Source: a virus | Direction: 5' to 3' (one strand) | DNA: 36,079 nucleotides | IMG/VR virus record: IMGVR_UViG_3300005253_000077 | Coordinates: 1 to 36,079 of that record | Part shown: piece by piece, positions 1 to 6,964 of the stretch | Layout: each line of letters begins with the position of its first letter | How positions within the stretch are numbered: position 1 is the stretch's first letter | Notes under the pieces: generated by a model | The model's input: the letters and a program-made list of their open reading frames with translations, nothing else | What the model was told of the DNA's origin: nothing | Databases searched by the model: none | Translations under genes and position numbers: made by a program

Positions 1-120
1 TGTAGGGAGCATGATCGCCAACTTGGGCGACCTGCCGGTGCCGATAGTGACGCGCTCACAGATGATCGCTTTGATTCAAATGGTTATTGGGCAAGCCGAA
101 GCCGCCGCCCGTGCTGACGA
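1..120. repeat. Terminal direct repeat, left copy
   Basis: The first 120 bases are identical to the last 120 (35960-36079). Exact identity of this short length with an open reading frame running smoothly across the join is what a circular assembly graph leaves at its ends. It therefore shows a circular or circularly permuted genome of 35,959 unique bases, rather than a genuine biological terminal repeat. Confidence 0.95.
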
Positions 121-400
121 GGGGGTGAAGGCGACAGCGTTGCGGGAGGCTTTAAGGGAATACGCCACAAACGAGATGATCATGGCTACAGGAACTCTTT
201 TGACTTGCATGATTTGCAGCCAGAATACTTGGCGGGAAACCCGTGGCCCGATTGAGCACCTAGATAGCTGCCCACTTTACGAGTTACCCGAAGCCCCACC
301 AGTTGAGCTGAGTGAAGAACAGGAGCGTGAGCGCATGATGGACGCGAAGGTGATCCCGGATGATCGATTTCCTGGTATCAGCAAGGGCGAGGGAACATGA
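11..400 (+). CDS. Hypothetical protein with C-x2-C...H-x3-C motif (5' part lies at the right end)
   Basis: The frame is open upstream of position 11 and continues, through the circular join, back to an ATG at 35904 that overlaps the stop of the preceding gene as ATGA. The full product is then 151 residues, 22 more than from the ATG at 11. Visible features are an alpha-helical middle and a metal-binding-like CMIC ... H-LDS-C pattern near residues 85-105 of the full form. Function is not recognised. The last residues, GEGT, are encoded by the ribosome binding site of the next gene, whose ATG overlaps the stop. Confidence 0.75.
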   Translation: MIANLGDLPVPIVTRSQMIALIQMVIGQAEAAARADEGVKATALREALREYATNEMIMATGTLLTCMICSQNTWRETRGPIEHLDSCPLYELPEAPPVELSEEQERERMMDAKVIPDDRFPGISKGEGT

Positions 401-618
401 GCTGGCATCCGGGGTTTATTGTTTGGGATGAGCGCGAGATGAATGACCCCGGTAGCGCGAACTGCCTAACGTGCGAGGACACGCGACAGGAGGCGGTGGA
501 CGCAATCGAGGAGCTATTCGGCTACCCAGCGGTGATTGAGGACACGGCAACTGGAATACTTGAACTCTATACTCCAAAGGCCATGTGCCAGCCTAAGAGC
601 GATGGGGAGGGAACGTGA
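397..618 (+). CDS. Small hypothetical protein (73 aa)
   Basis: The ATG overlaps the previous stop (ATGA) and sits behind a GAGGGAAC ribosome binding site. The product is acidic, with a C-x2-C pair (CLTC, about residues 23-26), a helix, then a strand-rich second half that may form a small alpha/beta domain. It ends in GEGT, again from the binding site of the following gene. I do not recognise a family. Coupled overlaps on both sides are the main support that it is real. Confidence 0.65.
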   Translation: MSWHPGFIVWDEREMNDPGSANCLTCEDTRQEAVDAIEELFGYPAVIEDTATGILELYTPKAMCQPKSDGEGT

Positions 619-824
619 AACTCACCGGAGGTATTCGATCAGGTTCGCAAGGAAACGGTGATTGGCTCACTGCTCAGGCGTTACGTGAATGGGCCGAGCG
701 GAAAGGGTTGCGGGTGCATGAGTTGCCATGCGGCGAAGTCGAAGTCATCTGGGAGGCTGAAGGTGATTATGAGATCGGCCCGGACAAGATTGTCAGGAAG
801 CGTGGCGAGGGGGAGGGGACATGA
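615..824 (+). CDS. Small hypothetical protein (69 aa), GTG start
   Basis: It starts with GTG overlapping the preceding TGA as GTGA, behind GGGAGGGAAC. The product has a short helix (WLTAQALREWAERKG) followed by beta-rich sequence and ends in GEGEGT encoded by the next ribosome binding site. An overlapping frame beginning at 658 lacks a binding site and ignores the coupling pattern, so I reject it. Function unknown. Confidence 0.6.
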   Translation: MKLTGGIRSGSQGNGDWLTAQALREWAERKGLRVHELPCGEVEVIWEAEGDYEIGPDKIVRKRGEGEGT

Positions 825-934
825 GACGGATTATGTGTTGGCTCGGCTTCGGTGACGATTGCGGTCAGCCGTGGTACCTCTGCCCTGTATGCGGACTGGC
901 TAGATTGTTTCGTGGGAGCGAGGGGGAGCGGTGA
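821..934 (+). CDS. Very small Cys-rich protein (37 aa)
   Basis: The ATG overlaps the previous TGA (ATGA) behind the strong binding site GGGGGAGGGGAC, and its own TGA overlaps the GTG of the next gene (GTGA). This gives an unbroken coupled chain, the best argument for coding. The product has Cys at residues 6, 14, 21 and 24, the last two as C-P-V-C-G, a half zinc ribbon. It is below usual length cutoffs. Function unknown. Confidence 0.55.
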   Translation: MRRIMCWLGFGDDCGQPWYLCPVCGLARLFRGSEGER

Positions 935-1119
935 ACACGCACTGTGAGGATTGCGGCACAAGATTGTATGGGATGCGGTGCGATAATTGCCACGAAGAAC
1001 TGGTGATTTTCGAGGAGCAGATGAGCGAACATCCACGGGCGGCAGCGCATGAGTTTATGGAGAAGGTGGAAGATCAGCGTGAGGAAATACGACAGCGCAG
1101 GATTGAGGCCCAGCCATGA
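931..1119 (+). CDS. Small zinc-ribbon protein (62 aa), GTG start
   Basis: The GTG overlaps the stop of the 37-residue gene, preceded by GAGGGGGAGCG. The N-terminus has a compact four-Cys motif, C-x2-C-x8-C-x2-C (residues 5-20), typical of small zinc ribbons. The rest is a charged helix rich in Glu and Arg. A role in binding nucleic acid or protein is only an inference from the fold. Its stop overlaps the next ATG. Confidence 0.65.
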   Translation: MNTHCEDCGTRLYGMRCDNCHEELVIFEEQMSEHPRAAAHEFMEKVEDQREEIRQRRIEAQP

Positions 1120-1424
1120 GCCAGCGCACCCGGACTATTTGGGAGGACGTGTTCAAAAAGGACCCGAGTTGCCAGCACCAATGGGATAAGACGTTCATCG
1201 GCGATGGGTTGAATTGGGGCTTTGGCGTTCACTCTCGAAGGTGCAAAAAATGCCGTAGCGTCCAAAGCTGGACGCCTCCTGCGCCAGTTAGGGTGAAGCC
1301 AGGTGAAACCGACGAGGCTGCATCTACGCGCCGGTACAGGGAAGCAATCAAAGCTGCCGAGAAGGCTGAGAAGCTACTGAAGGGTGGCAGGTATAGGCTC
1401 GTCCTCGTGGCGGTGCCTGAGTGA
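1116..1424 (+). CDS. Hypothetical protein with CxH...CxxC zinc-like motif (102 aa)
   Basis: It starts at an ATG overlapping the previous TGA. The N-terminal half has C-Q-H-x-W followed about 24 residues later by C-K-K-C, a potential Zn site. The C-terminal half is a basic helix. The C-x-H-x-W ... C-x2-C arrangement recurs in the gene at 3053, so the two may be distant paralogues. Function unknown. Confidence 0.65.
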   Translation: MSQRTRTIWEDVFKKDPSCQHQWDKTFIGDGLNWGFGVHSRRCKKCRSVQSWTPPAPVRVKPGETDEAASTRRYREAIKAAEKAEKLLKGGRYRLVLVAVPE

Positions 1425-1458
1425 ACCAGTCACACAAGATGGGTAAGGGGAGGAAACG

Positions 1459-2052
1459 GTGAGCGAAACGACGGTGACGGGCGACAACGGATTCATGACG
1501 ATCACAAAGAGCCTCTTTGAACATGAGAAGCGCCAGCAATTCGAGGCGGGATGGCGAGAGGGTGTTGAAGATGCGGCTCAAGAGCTTGAAAACAATTACG
1601 AGCAGTACGTTCCGTGTGACCCGAGTCAGACGGCAAAAGATTTACGCGAGCAGTTATTGGTAATAGAGGGTCCACCCGCAGCGCAGCCAGCGGATGAAGG
1701 GAAGCCATTGAAGCAGTTGCGGTTGGAAGGCGTGGTCAGTTTCGATTGGGGAGGAGAAGATGGTGGGGGTGAAATTAAAATAGGCGAGTGGGGTTTGATC
1801 TGCGAGATATTGAAGCTCTTTAAATCTGGCGTCAAAGTCACCATTGCAATTATGGACGAAACTTTCGACGGCGAGCTGTTTGCTGATGTGGGTTGTGGTG
1901 GATATAGCGAATGGACTCCGGGTGATCCGGCGGAATTGAAGGTGGGGCCGCACAACATCTTTTATGAGCTGCGTAGGTTTGAAGGGAAGAAGGTGACCGT
2001 GGTCGTGGCTGAGGGACCCGTCAATCTGTTGGCGGAGGAGGGGAAGCCATGA
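1459..2052 (+). CDS. Hypothetical protein (197 aa), GTG start
   Basis: GTG start behind GGGGAGGAAAC, after a 34-base gap from the previous stop. The first 60 residues are helical and acidic. The rest alternates strands and a Gly/Glu-rich segment (about residues 95-110), suggesting a beta-rich second domain. No catalytic motif is visible. Opposite-strand frames over this interval have no binding sites. The stop overlaps the ATG of the next small gene. Confidence 0.6.
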   Translation: MSETTVTGDNGFMTITKSLFEHEKRQQFEAGWREGVEDAAQELENNYEQYVPCDPSQTAKDLREQLLVIEGPPAAQPADEGKPLKQLRLEGVVSFDWGGEDGGGEIKIGEWGLICEILKLFKSGVKVTIAIMDETFDGELFADVGCGGYSEWTPGDPAELKVGPHNIFYELRRFEGKKVTVVVAEGPVNLLAEEGKP

Positions 2053-2228
2053 ACCACAATAAAAGCGCACACAAGAGAGTCCCGTTGAATCGTACCCGGG
2101 AGCGGCTCAGAAGGATGGAGCAGATTCGGCGGGGCTTGCTGAAGGCTACCCCGTTGCCGCTGTCGATTCCGTTGTCGGTGGTGAGCGTGAATGCGAAGCG
2201 GCCGATGATAAAGACAGGGAAGTCGTGA
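2049..2228 (+). CDS. Small basic hypothetical protein (59 aa)
   Basis: The ATG at 2049 overlaps the previous stop (ATGA) and its TGA overlaps the next GTG (GTGA). The product is rich in Arg and Lys in its first 35 residues, then has a hydrophobic stretch of Pro, Leu, Ser and Val. A DNA-binding or structural peptide is possible but nothing is recognisable. It is one residue below a 60-residue cutoff. Confidence 0.55.
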   Translation: MNHNKSAHKRVPLNRTRERLRRMEQIRRGLLKATPLPLSIPLSVVSVNAKRPMIKTGKS

Positions 2229-2422
2229 AGGGGAAGTCACCAAAGCCTTGCAACGATTGCAAGGGCGAGGGATTCACTCATCGGATGAGTACCGGGCATC
2301 GCATGTGTGTGCGTTGTCAGGGGATGGGGATCGAATGGAAGCTGGTCCCGGAATACGTGAAGCACGCCCGATGGATGGACCGATGGGCGAAGCGGCGCGC
2401 ACTGATGAAGCCATGCAGTTGA
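2225..2422 (+). CDS. DnaJ-type zinc-finger-like protein (65 aa), GTG start
   Basis: Two repeats of the C-x2-C-x-G-x-G type are clear: CNDCKGEG near residue 9 and CVRCQGMG near residue 28. This is the signature of half a DnaJ cysteine-rich domain, which binds one zinc ion. The rest is a basic, Trp-containing tail. There is no J domain, so chaperone partnering is not implied. Such stand-alone modules are common in phages with no known role. It is coupled upstream by GTGA. Confidence 0.7.
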   Translation: MKGKSPKPCNDCKGEGFTHRMSTGHRMCVRCQGMGIEWKLVPEYVKHARWMDRWAKRRALMKPCS

Positions 2423-2514
2423 CGGCGTGGATGCTGGAGCCTGCGGTGTGGCCGCCGCTGATCCTAGTGGGCGCCATCATCTACCTCGGAGATCGTTTGT
2501 TTCATTCGGCCTGA
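2413..2514 (+). CDS. Very small membrane peptide (33 aa)
   Basis: This ATG lies 10 bases inside the end of the DnaJ-like gene. The product is one probable membrane span (about residues 13-27, VWPPLILVGAIIYLG) with short polar ends. The frame stays open upstream to 2248, but that part is out of frame with the zinc-finger gene and looks like shadow. The TGA overlaps the ATG of the next small gene (TGATG). The binding site is weak. Confidence 0.35.
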   Translation: MQLTAWMLEPAVWPPLILVGAIIYLGDRLFHSA

Positions 2515-2642
2515 TGGGCTACCATCTGAATACAGGACCTGTTCGGTGGACCCTTTACAGGGAGCCTCCGCCGACGCAAGCTCGTTGTCTGGTTCATGGT
2601 TGTCCCAGCTTCGGGGCAGGTCCTTGCAATCATCGTGAGTGA
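2514..2642 (+). CDS. Very small Cys/His protein (42 aa)
   Basis: The ATG overlaps the stop of the membrane peptide (TGATG). The C-terminal half carries a compact C-x2-H-x-C ... C-x-H pattern (CLVHGC then CNH), consistent with a small zinc site, echoing the many Cys/His peptides in this region. An alternative longer frame beginning at 2427 has no binding site. Function unknown. Confidence 0.45.
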   Translation: MGYHLNTGPVRWTLYREPPPTQARCLVHGCPSFGAGPCNHRE

Positions 2643-2676
2643 ACTGAGGATAAAGGGAATCGTCGGGAGGGAAAAC

Positions 2677-3075
2677 GTGGTCGATGGGCAGAGGATGAAG
2701 TACGCCCCCGGGGTCCTCGAGTCCATCGCCACTGAGCTCGCAGATACTGCGGTCGTATATTGTTTTAATAAGGAGAAGCTGGTTGGCGTCGTGGAGTCCG
2801 GCCGCATGGTCGGCCCGAATCTTGAGGTGACCGTGAAGCTCGCGGAAGAATGGGCCACATACATTAAGGGCAAGCCGATTACACTCAGGCCTGGTTTTCA
2901 GTGCAGATATCACGAGGACGGCTTGGTGGTTGTCATCGACGAGATCACCACTATCTGGATCAGCATCGTCCCGGAAGAGCTGTCCTACGCCATCGACGCC
3001 GAGGCCGAGGTGCGCGGGGCGTTGCTGCTCAAGCAGATGGAGGACGCCAAAGATGAGCCGACCCACGGCGATTGA
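2677..3075 (+). CDS. Hypothetical protein (132 aa), GTG start
   Basis: The frame is open from an ATG at 2596, but the best ribosome binding site in it, GGGAGGGAAAAC, precedes a GTG at 2677, as in the genes upstream, so I choose that start. The product is mixed alpha/beta with a strand-rich centre and an acidic helical C-terminus. No family recognised. A longer start at 2596 would overlap the 42-residue Cys/His gene. Confidence 0.55.
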   Translation: MVDGQRMKYAPGVLESIATELADTAVVYCFNKEKLVGVVESGRMVGPNLEVTVKLAEEWATYIKGKPITLRPGFQCRYHEDGLVVVIDEITTIWISIVPEELSYAIDAEAEVRGALLLKQMEDAKDEPTHGD

Positions 3076-3289
3076 ACGTGAATGGCGGAAGGCGCTACGG
3101 CCTATCGAAAGAGCCCTTAGGCAGATCTCGTCCGGCCTCCGCTGGTGTCAGCGGCCATGGTGCAAGCATGAATGGGGCATACACGTTACGGCCAAGTTTC
3201 GATTGAACAAGAAGGGAAAGCGTATATGGCCGGGAAAGATAACCAGGGCCGTAGCGAAGTGTCAATTCTGTGGGATACGGATGCCATGA
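3053..3289 (+). CDS. Basic zinc-like protein with CxH...CxxC motif (78 aa)
   Basis: The ATG at 3053 sits behind GGAGGACGCC and overlaps the end of the previous gene. The same frame runs back to 2930, but that part lies inside the upstream gene. The product is basic and has C-K-H-x-W near residue 37 and C-Q-F-C-G near residue 70. This is the same arrangement as the product of 1116-1424, suggesting a related small zinc-binding fold. The stop overlaps the next ATG. Confidence 0.55.
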   Translation: MSRPTAIEREWRKALRPIERALRQISSGLRWCQRPWCKHEWGIHVTAKFRLNKKGKRIWPGKITRAVAKCQFCGIRMP

Positions 3290-3576
3290 GGCTGATCCCG
3301 CGCTGGGTCTGGAGGCTGATACCGCATGAGCACCTGTACGTTGTGCCGTCCATAACGGTGAGGATAGGTGAGCCGGTAAGGTTTGAAGTGAAGCCTTGCT
3401 CACGGTGTGCGAAAGAGGTACCGGGATGGCCTGACCTCATGGCGCTGGTCGATGCGTGGCAAGCCCGGAAGCACGCGCGTGCGGCACAGCAGCGTGGGCA
3501 GCATCGCTCTCGCAGGAGGAAAAGCTGGAGATCATCAAGGCGGAGAATCAGCGCTGCAAGGGCGTGCTGGGGCTGA
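3286..3576 (+). CDS. Hypothetical protein, tandem paralogue 1, probably frameshifted at its 3' end
   Basis: The ATG overlaps the preceding TGA. The N-terminus MRLIPRWVWRLI is nearly identical to that of the next gene (3581), indicating local duplication. A C-x2-C pair (CSRC) lies near residue 41. After about residue 65 the reading becomes a low-complexity Arg/Ser tail. A different frame (3435-3584) there encodes a well-behaved helix and ends exactly in ATGA over the next start. A one-base deletion, a sequence error or a -1 shift is likely. Confidence 0.5.
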   Translation: MRLIPRWVWRLIPHEHLYVVPSITVRIGEPVRFEVKPCSRCAKEVPGWPDLMALVDAWQARKHARAAQQRGQHRSRRRKSWRSSRRRISAARACWG

Positions 3577-3584
3577 GGCCATGA
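3456..3584 (+). CDS. Possible true C-terminal part of the 3286 gene in another frame (or a separate 42-aa ORF)
   Basis: This frame opens after a TGA at 3432-3434 and has only a GTG at 3456 with no ribosome binding site, so independent initiation is doubtful. It encodes a credible charged helix (SLSQEEKLEIIKAENQRCKG) and ends on the ATGA overlapping the start at 3581, matching the coupling rule of the neighbours. I infer it is the displaced 3' end of the preceding gene. Confidence 0.35.
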   Translation: MASPEARACGTAAWAASLSQEEKLEIIKAENQRCKGVLGLRP

Positions 3585-3832
3585 GACTCATCCCGCGCTG
3601 GCTCTGGAAGTTGATACGGCACAAGTGCTGCTTCCGACCGAGCCATCTGGTGAAGACGTTCCTGGGCCACAGGCAGTTCAATCAGAAGCAAGTGGGAAAT
3701 ACGGCACTGATGAAATGCCGGTGCGGCATGCAGACGTTTCGATCACTCCGGCCGGATCAACCAGACCCCTATGCTCTATATGTGAATTATGTGAAGACGG
3801 GACGGTTCAGGGGTAAGGTGATGAGCGTATGA
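3581..3832 (+). CDS. Hypothetical protein, tandem paralogue 2 (83 aa)
   Basis: It starts MRLIPRWLWKLIRHK, closely matching the start of the gene at 3286, and has a CRCG motif near residue 47 where the paralogue has CSRC. The frame also runs upstream to 3407 but that segment overlaps the paralogue. The product is basic with a Tyr-rich C-terminus. Function unknown. Two diverged copies side by side suggest duplication followed by divergence. Confidence 0.6.
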   Translation: MRLIPRWLWKLIRHKCCFRPSHLVKTFLGHRQFNQKQVGNTALMKCRCGMQTFRSLRPDQPDPYALYVNYVKTGRFRGKVMSV

Positions 3833-3856
3833 CGAGACACCTCAAGCGGGACAAGG

Positions 3857-4366
3857 ATGCCACCCCGACGATTTGACTGGGACGCTGTTGTCGAAGCCTG
3901 GAGGGTAGCGAAGGCCAAGAATCCCTTACTGACTCAGGAACAGTTCTACCGAGACGAGGGGATCAACGCCAAGACGGCCTCACGGCGCATCGGTAGGAAG
4001 CTAGCGGAAACCTGGAGGGCGATTCAAGCAGAAGCCGAGAAGGCAGCAAACACTCGGCACGGCATCAACCTGGCTGAAGAGCTGGTTGAAGTCTTCAGGA
4101 AAGGCAAGAAGCTATACCTGTTCGCAACGGACAAGCTGCTCCCGGAAGTTAAGAAGGTGGACGGCAAGGAGGAGCTGGCTGATCCAGCGGTGCCCCTGGA
4201 GAATGCGGCAGACGCAACCAGGCTCGGGGCCCTGGGCCAGTCGGCTATACTGGATGTCACCCGATTGATGTCGGGAGGTCAGCCCATCATGAGACCGACC
4301 GGCACGGTGCCGACGTTCAGGTGGAATGATCCAGTGAAACCAAAGAAAACTAGGAGGAAACCATGA
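3857..4366 (+). CDS. Putative terminase small subunit
   Basis: This is the first larger gene (169 aa) of the packaging block, two genes ahead of the large terminase. The first 60 residues look like a helix-turn-helix domain (LTQEQFYRDEGINAKTASRR), as expected for a subunit that recognises the packaging site. A helical oligomerisation-like middle and a basic tail (KPKKTRRKP) follow. The basic tail partly encodes the binding site AGGAGGAAACC of the next gene. The call rests on position, size and the HTH pattern, not on a distinctive motif. Another DNA-binding regulator is possible. Confidence 0.5.
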   Translation: MPPRRFDWDAVVEAWRVAKAKNPLLTQEQFYRDEGINAKTASRRIGRKLAETWRAIQAEAEKAANTRHGINLAEELVEVFRKGKKLYLFATDKLLPEVKKVDGKEELADPAVPLENAADATRLGALGQSAILDVTRLMSGGQPIMRPTGTVPTFRWNDPVKPKKTRRKP

Positions 4367-4572
4367 GGGGCCACCATCTAACCCCAGAGGGCGAGTTCCA
4401 GAGCGACAAGTACAAGGATTGGTGCCCAAAGGGCTACTTCGCCCTGAAGTTCACTGACCCGATGGCGCAGCTTGTGATCCTGCACTATGCCGACATCACC
4501 CTGGACGAAGAGTTGGCCTTCGACCTTCGGGCCGCCGTGAAGGTGGCGCGCGGGGGGAAGCTCCAGGCATGA
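4363..4572 (+). CDS. Small hypothetical protein (69 aa)
   Basis: The ATG overlaps the stop of the putative small terminase behind the strong site AGGAGGAAACC, and the stop overlaps the ATG of the methyltransferase (ATGA). The product is soluble, slightly acidic and Tyr-rich in its first half, with a helical C-terminus. No family recognised. Its place between terminase genes could mean a packaging accessory, but that is inference. Confidence 0.65.
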   Translation: MRGHHLTPEGEFQSDKYKDWCPKGYFALKFTDPMAQLVILHYADITLDEELAFDLRAAVKVARGGKLQA

Positions 4573-5639
4573 ACGAATCGGGGCCTGGATGGGAGCTCCG
4601 TCAGGGTGATGTCCTGGCGGAGCTTGGCCGGATGGAGGACAACTCGGTCCACTGTGTCGTGACGAGCCCGCCGTACTGGGGACTGCGGGATTATGGAGTG
4701 AAGGGACAAATCGGCTTGGAAGAAACGATCGAGGAGTATATCGCAAAAATAGTCGAGGTATTCGAGCAGGTCAGACGCGTGCTGCGACCCGACGGCACAC
4801 TATGGCTGAATCTCGGCGACTCCTATGCTGGCTCTTGGTGTGGGAATAGCATGAGACCAGGTGGCGGAAGTCAGCGTCCAGGCTTACCGGGATTTCAGCC
4901 CCTCGATGCGCGGGTACCTCCTCGCAATGGCTACATTCCAAAAGGACTCAAGCGAAAGGACCTCATGGGGATACCTTGGCGGATCGCGTTCTCCCTGCAG
5001 GGAGCAGGATGGTGGTTGAGGTCAGATATCATCTGGTCGAAGCCGAATCCGATGCCCGAGAGCGTGACCGACAGACCTACCCGGGCGCACGAATATCTAT
5101 TCCTGCTCACAAAAGCAGAACGGTATTATTACAATGCAGACGCGATTCGGGAGCCGTTATCACCGGCGACGAAGATACGGATTACCCAGCCGACCTTTGA
5201 TCGGCAAACTGGCGGACCGAAGGACAATGGTACCGGGAACAGGTCTCATCGAAAGGCCTTGCGGAACCTACATGCAAAACATGAGGACGAGAACGGTAAG
5301 TGGCGATGGAACGGGTCTGAGTTTCATACGGTACCCGACAGCAGCATCGGCGCCAACAAGCGCACCGTCTGGGAGATTCCCACCCATCCCTATACTGGGG
5401 GCCACTTTGCGACCTTTCCGGAGAAGCTCGTGCGGCCTTGTGTGTTGGCAGGGTGTCCCGACGAAGGCCTCGTCATGGACCCGTTCGCCGGATCGGGCAC
5501 GGTGGGGATTGTGGCGCTCGATCTCGGTCGCCGCTTCGTCGGCATTGAGCTCAAGCCGGAGTACTCCCAGATGGCAGCGAAGCGACTGAGGGCGACACCA
5601 TGGCAGACTCAAATCCCTGAGGGCTCCCCGTCCAAGTAG
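4569..5639 (+). CDS. Site-specific DNA methyltransferase (N4-cytosine or N6-adenine type)
   Basis: The 356-aa product has the catalytic motif TSPPYW (residues 32-37) before the AdoMet-binding motif DPFAGSGT (about 304), the order of beta-class amino-methyltransferases. SPPY is frequent in N4-cytosine enzymes but also occurs in N6-adenine ones, so the target base is undecided. The middle region (about 90-280) should hold the target recognition part. No restriction enzyme gene adjoins it, so it is probably an orphan that protects phage DNA or marks a packaging or regulatory site. The start overlaps the previous stop as ATGA. Confidence 0.85.
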   Translation: MNESGPGWELRQGDVLAELGRMEDNSVHCVVTSPPYWGLRDYGVKGQIGLEETIEEYIAKIVEVFEQVRRVLRPDGTLWLNLGDSYAGSWCGNSMRPGGGSQRPGLPGFQPLDARVPPRNGYIPKGLKRKDLMGIPWRIAFSLQGAGWWLRSDIIWSKPNPMPESVTDRPTRAHEYLFLLTKAERYYYNADAIREPLSPATKIRITQPTFDRQTGGPKDNGTGNRSHRKALRNLHAKHEDENGKWRWNGSEFHTVPDSSIGANKRTVWEIPTHPYTGGHFATFPEKLVRPCVLAGCPDEGLVMDPFAGSGTVGIVALDLGRRFVGIELKPEYSQMAAKRLRATPWQTQIPEGSPSK

Positions 5640-6964
5640 AATTCAACCGTCTTCCCTGGCAGAAGGAAGCGGCGGAGCTGCTCGAGGAGTTCAGCTATCT
5701 TGTCGCCGAATGCGCGGTCTACACCGGGAAGACCCACTGGGCAGCCGCCCATTGTCTCGAGAATATGTGGCAGCATCCGACGGGAGAAACCTTCTGGTGG
5801 GTGGCCGCGATCGACTGGCAGATCAAACGGTTCTGGCAGGAGTTCGAGCCGGCCGCGAAGTATACCGGAGCTGCCACGCGAATCATGCCGCACTGCTACG
5901 CGGAGCTGCCCCCACTGGAAGGAACCACTGAACGGCCTACCGTGCTCTATGGTGTGACAGCAAAGAGCCTCGATTCGATCTCGGCGTTTCACCCGACCTT
6001 TATCTACGTCGATGAGGCTGCCATGTTCTCACCGCAAGCCTGGAACAGAATACGAATCCGGCTGCTCGGCGGCCGTGGAGCCGTGATCCTGAGCACACCC
6101 CGACCGAACTTCTGGGCGAAGATTGCAGAGTGGGGCCGGGCTCGCCGTCACAAGAAGTGGTGCTACGTCCATTGCACGACGGAGGAGGCTGGAATCTTGA
6201 ATCCGCAGGAGATCGAGCTCCTCAAGGAAGACTTGCCTGCAGCCCTGTTTGATCAGGAGGTGTTGGCGAAGGTGGTGGCCGATGCTGGGGCCGTCTTCCC
6301 GAACGTGGGCACCGTTGCAGTCGGTGCGATCGAGAAGCCTCGGGAGGGCGTGCGGTACATCGTGACCTATGACCCCGCGAAGTTTCGGGATTATGCTGTC
6401 GTCGCTGTCTGGCGAGGGCTAAAGCAGGTCTTTGCTCAACGCTGGCAGAAGATGAACTATACCGTGCAGGTCCCGCTGGTGGCTGACGTGGCTGTCGAGT
6501 ACAACATGGCCGACATCATCATGGACTCTCAGGGCCCCGGGGAAGCCCCGTTCGAGATGCTTGAGGATGAGTCGATCACCCGGGTCAACAAGGAAACCGG
6601 GGAAGGCTTCTATGTGACCGGCGTCAAGTGGGACAACGCCTTGAAGGGGCGGCTGGTGAAGGATGCCATCATCGCCTTTGAGCGCAAGCACATAGAGCTA
6701 GTTGACCCGGAACATGGGGAAGTGTATTCTACGTTCGTTAACGAGCATCAGAGGTTCGAGCAGCGCCGGTCACCGTCCGGCATCTCGTACACCTACAACG
6801 CCCCGCCAGGCGAGCATGATGACTGCGTTAGCAACACACTCTTGCTGATGCACGGTGTTCGGAGTCCACAGATCACCCACATCGAGCCGGAGAAGGAGAA
6901 ACGCGAAGAAGATGCTGCAGGAGATGGCCGCACTCGTACGCCGCGCATCACGGTTATACGCTAG
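5600..6964 (+). CDS. terL: Terminase large subunit, with an in-frame TGA at codon 7
   Basis: This is the packaging ATPase/nuclease. Counted from the ATG at 5600, I see a deviant Walker A (AVYTGKT, 39-45), Walker B (FIYVDE, 134-139), a coupling motif (LSTPRP, about 164), and RNase H-like nuclease acids in YDPAKFRDYA (about 257), MDSQGPG (about 308) and EHDD (about 405). The ATG at 5600 is in the same frame but followed after six codons by TGA (5618-5620). Between that stop and the ATG at 5765 there is no ATG, GTG or TTG, and starting at 5765 would delete Walker A and the preceding LPWQ motif. A CTG at 5678 behind AAGGA would keep Walker A only. A point mutation or sequence error (CGA to TGA), readthrough, or a non-standard start are the options. 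Confidence 0.85.

Noticed and set aside
2248-2412. Upstream part of the frame ending at 2514
   Set aside because: It is an alternative reading of the DnaJ-type zinc-finger gene, and only the short membrane peptide from 2413 has any support.
2427-2513. Upstream part of the frame ending at 2642
   Set aside because: It has no binding site and lies in another frame over the membrane peptide. The TGATG start at 2514 is preferred.
3829-3876. A 15-codon ORF overlapping the 3832 stop as ATGA
   Set aside because: Too short to judge, and it runs into the putative small terminase start. The overlap alone is weak support.
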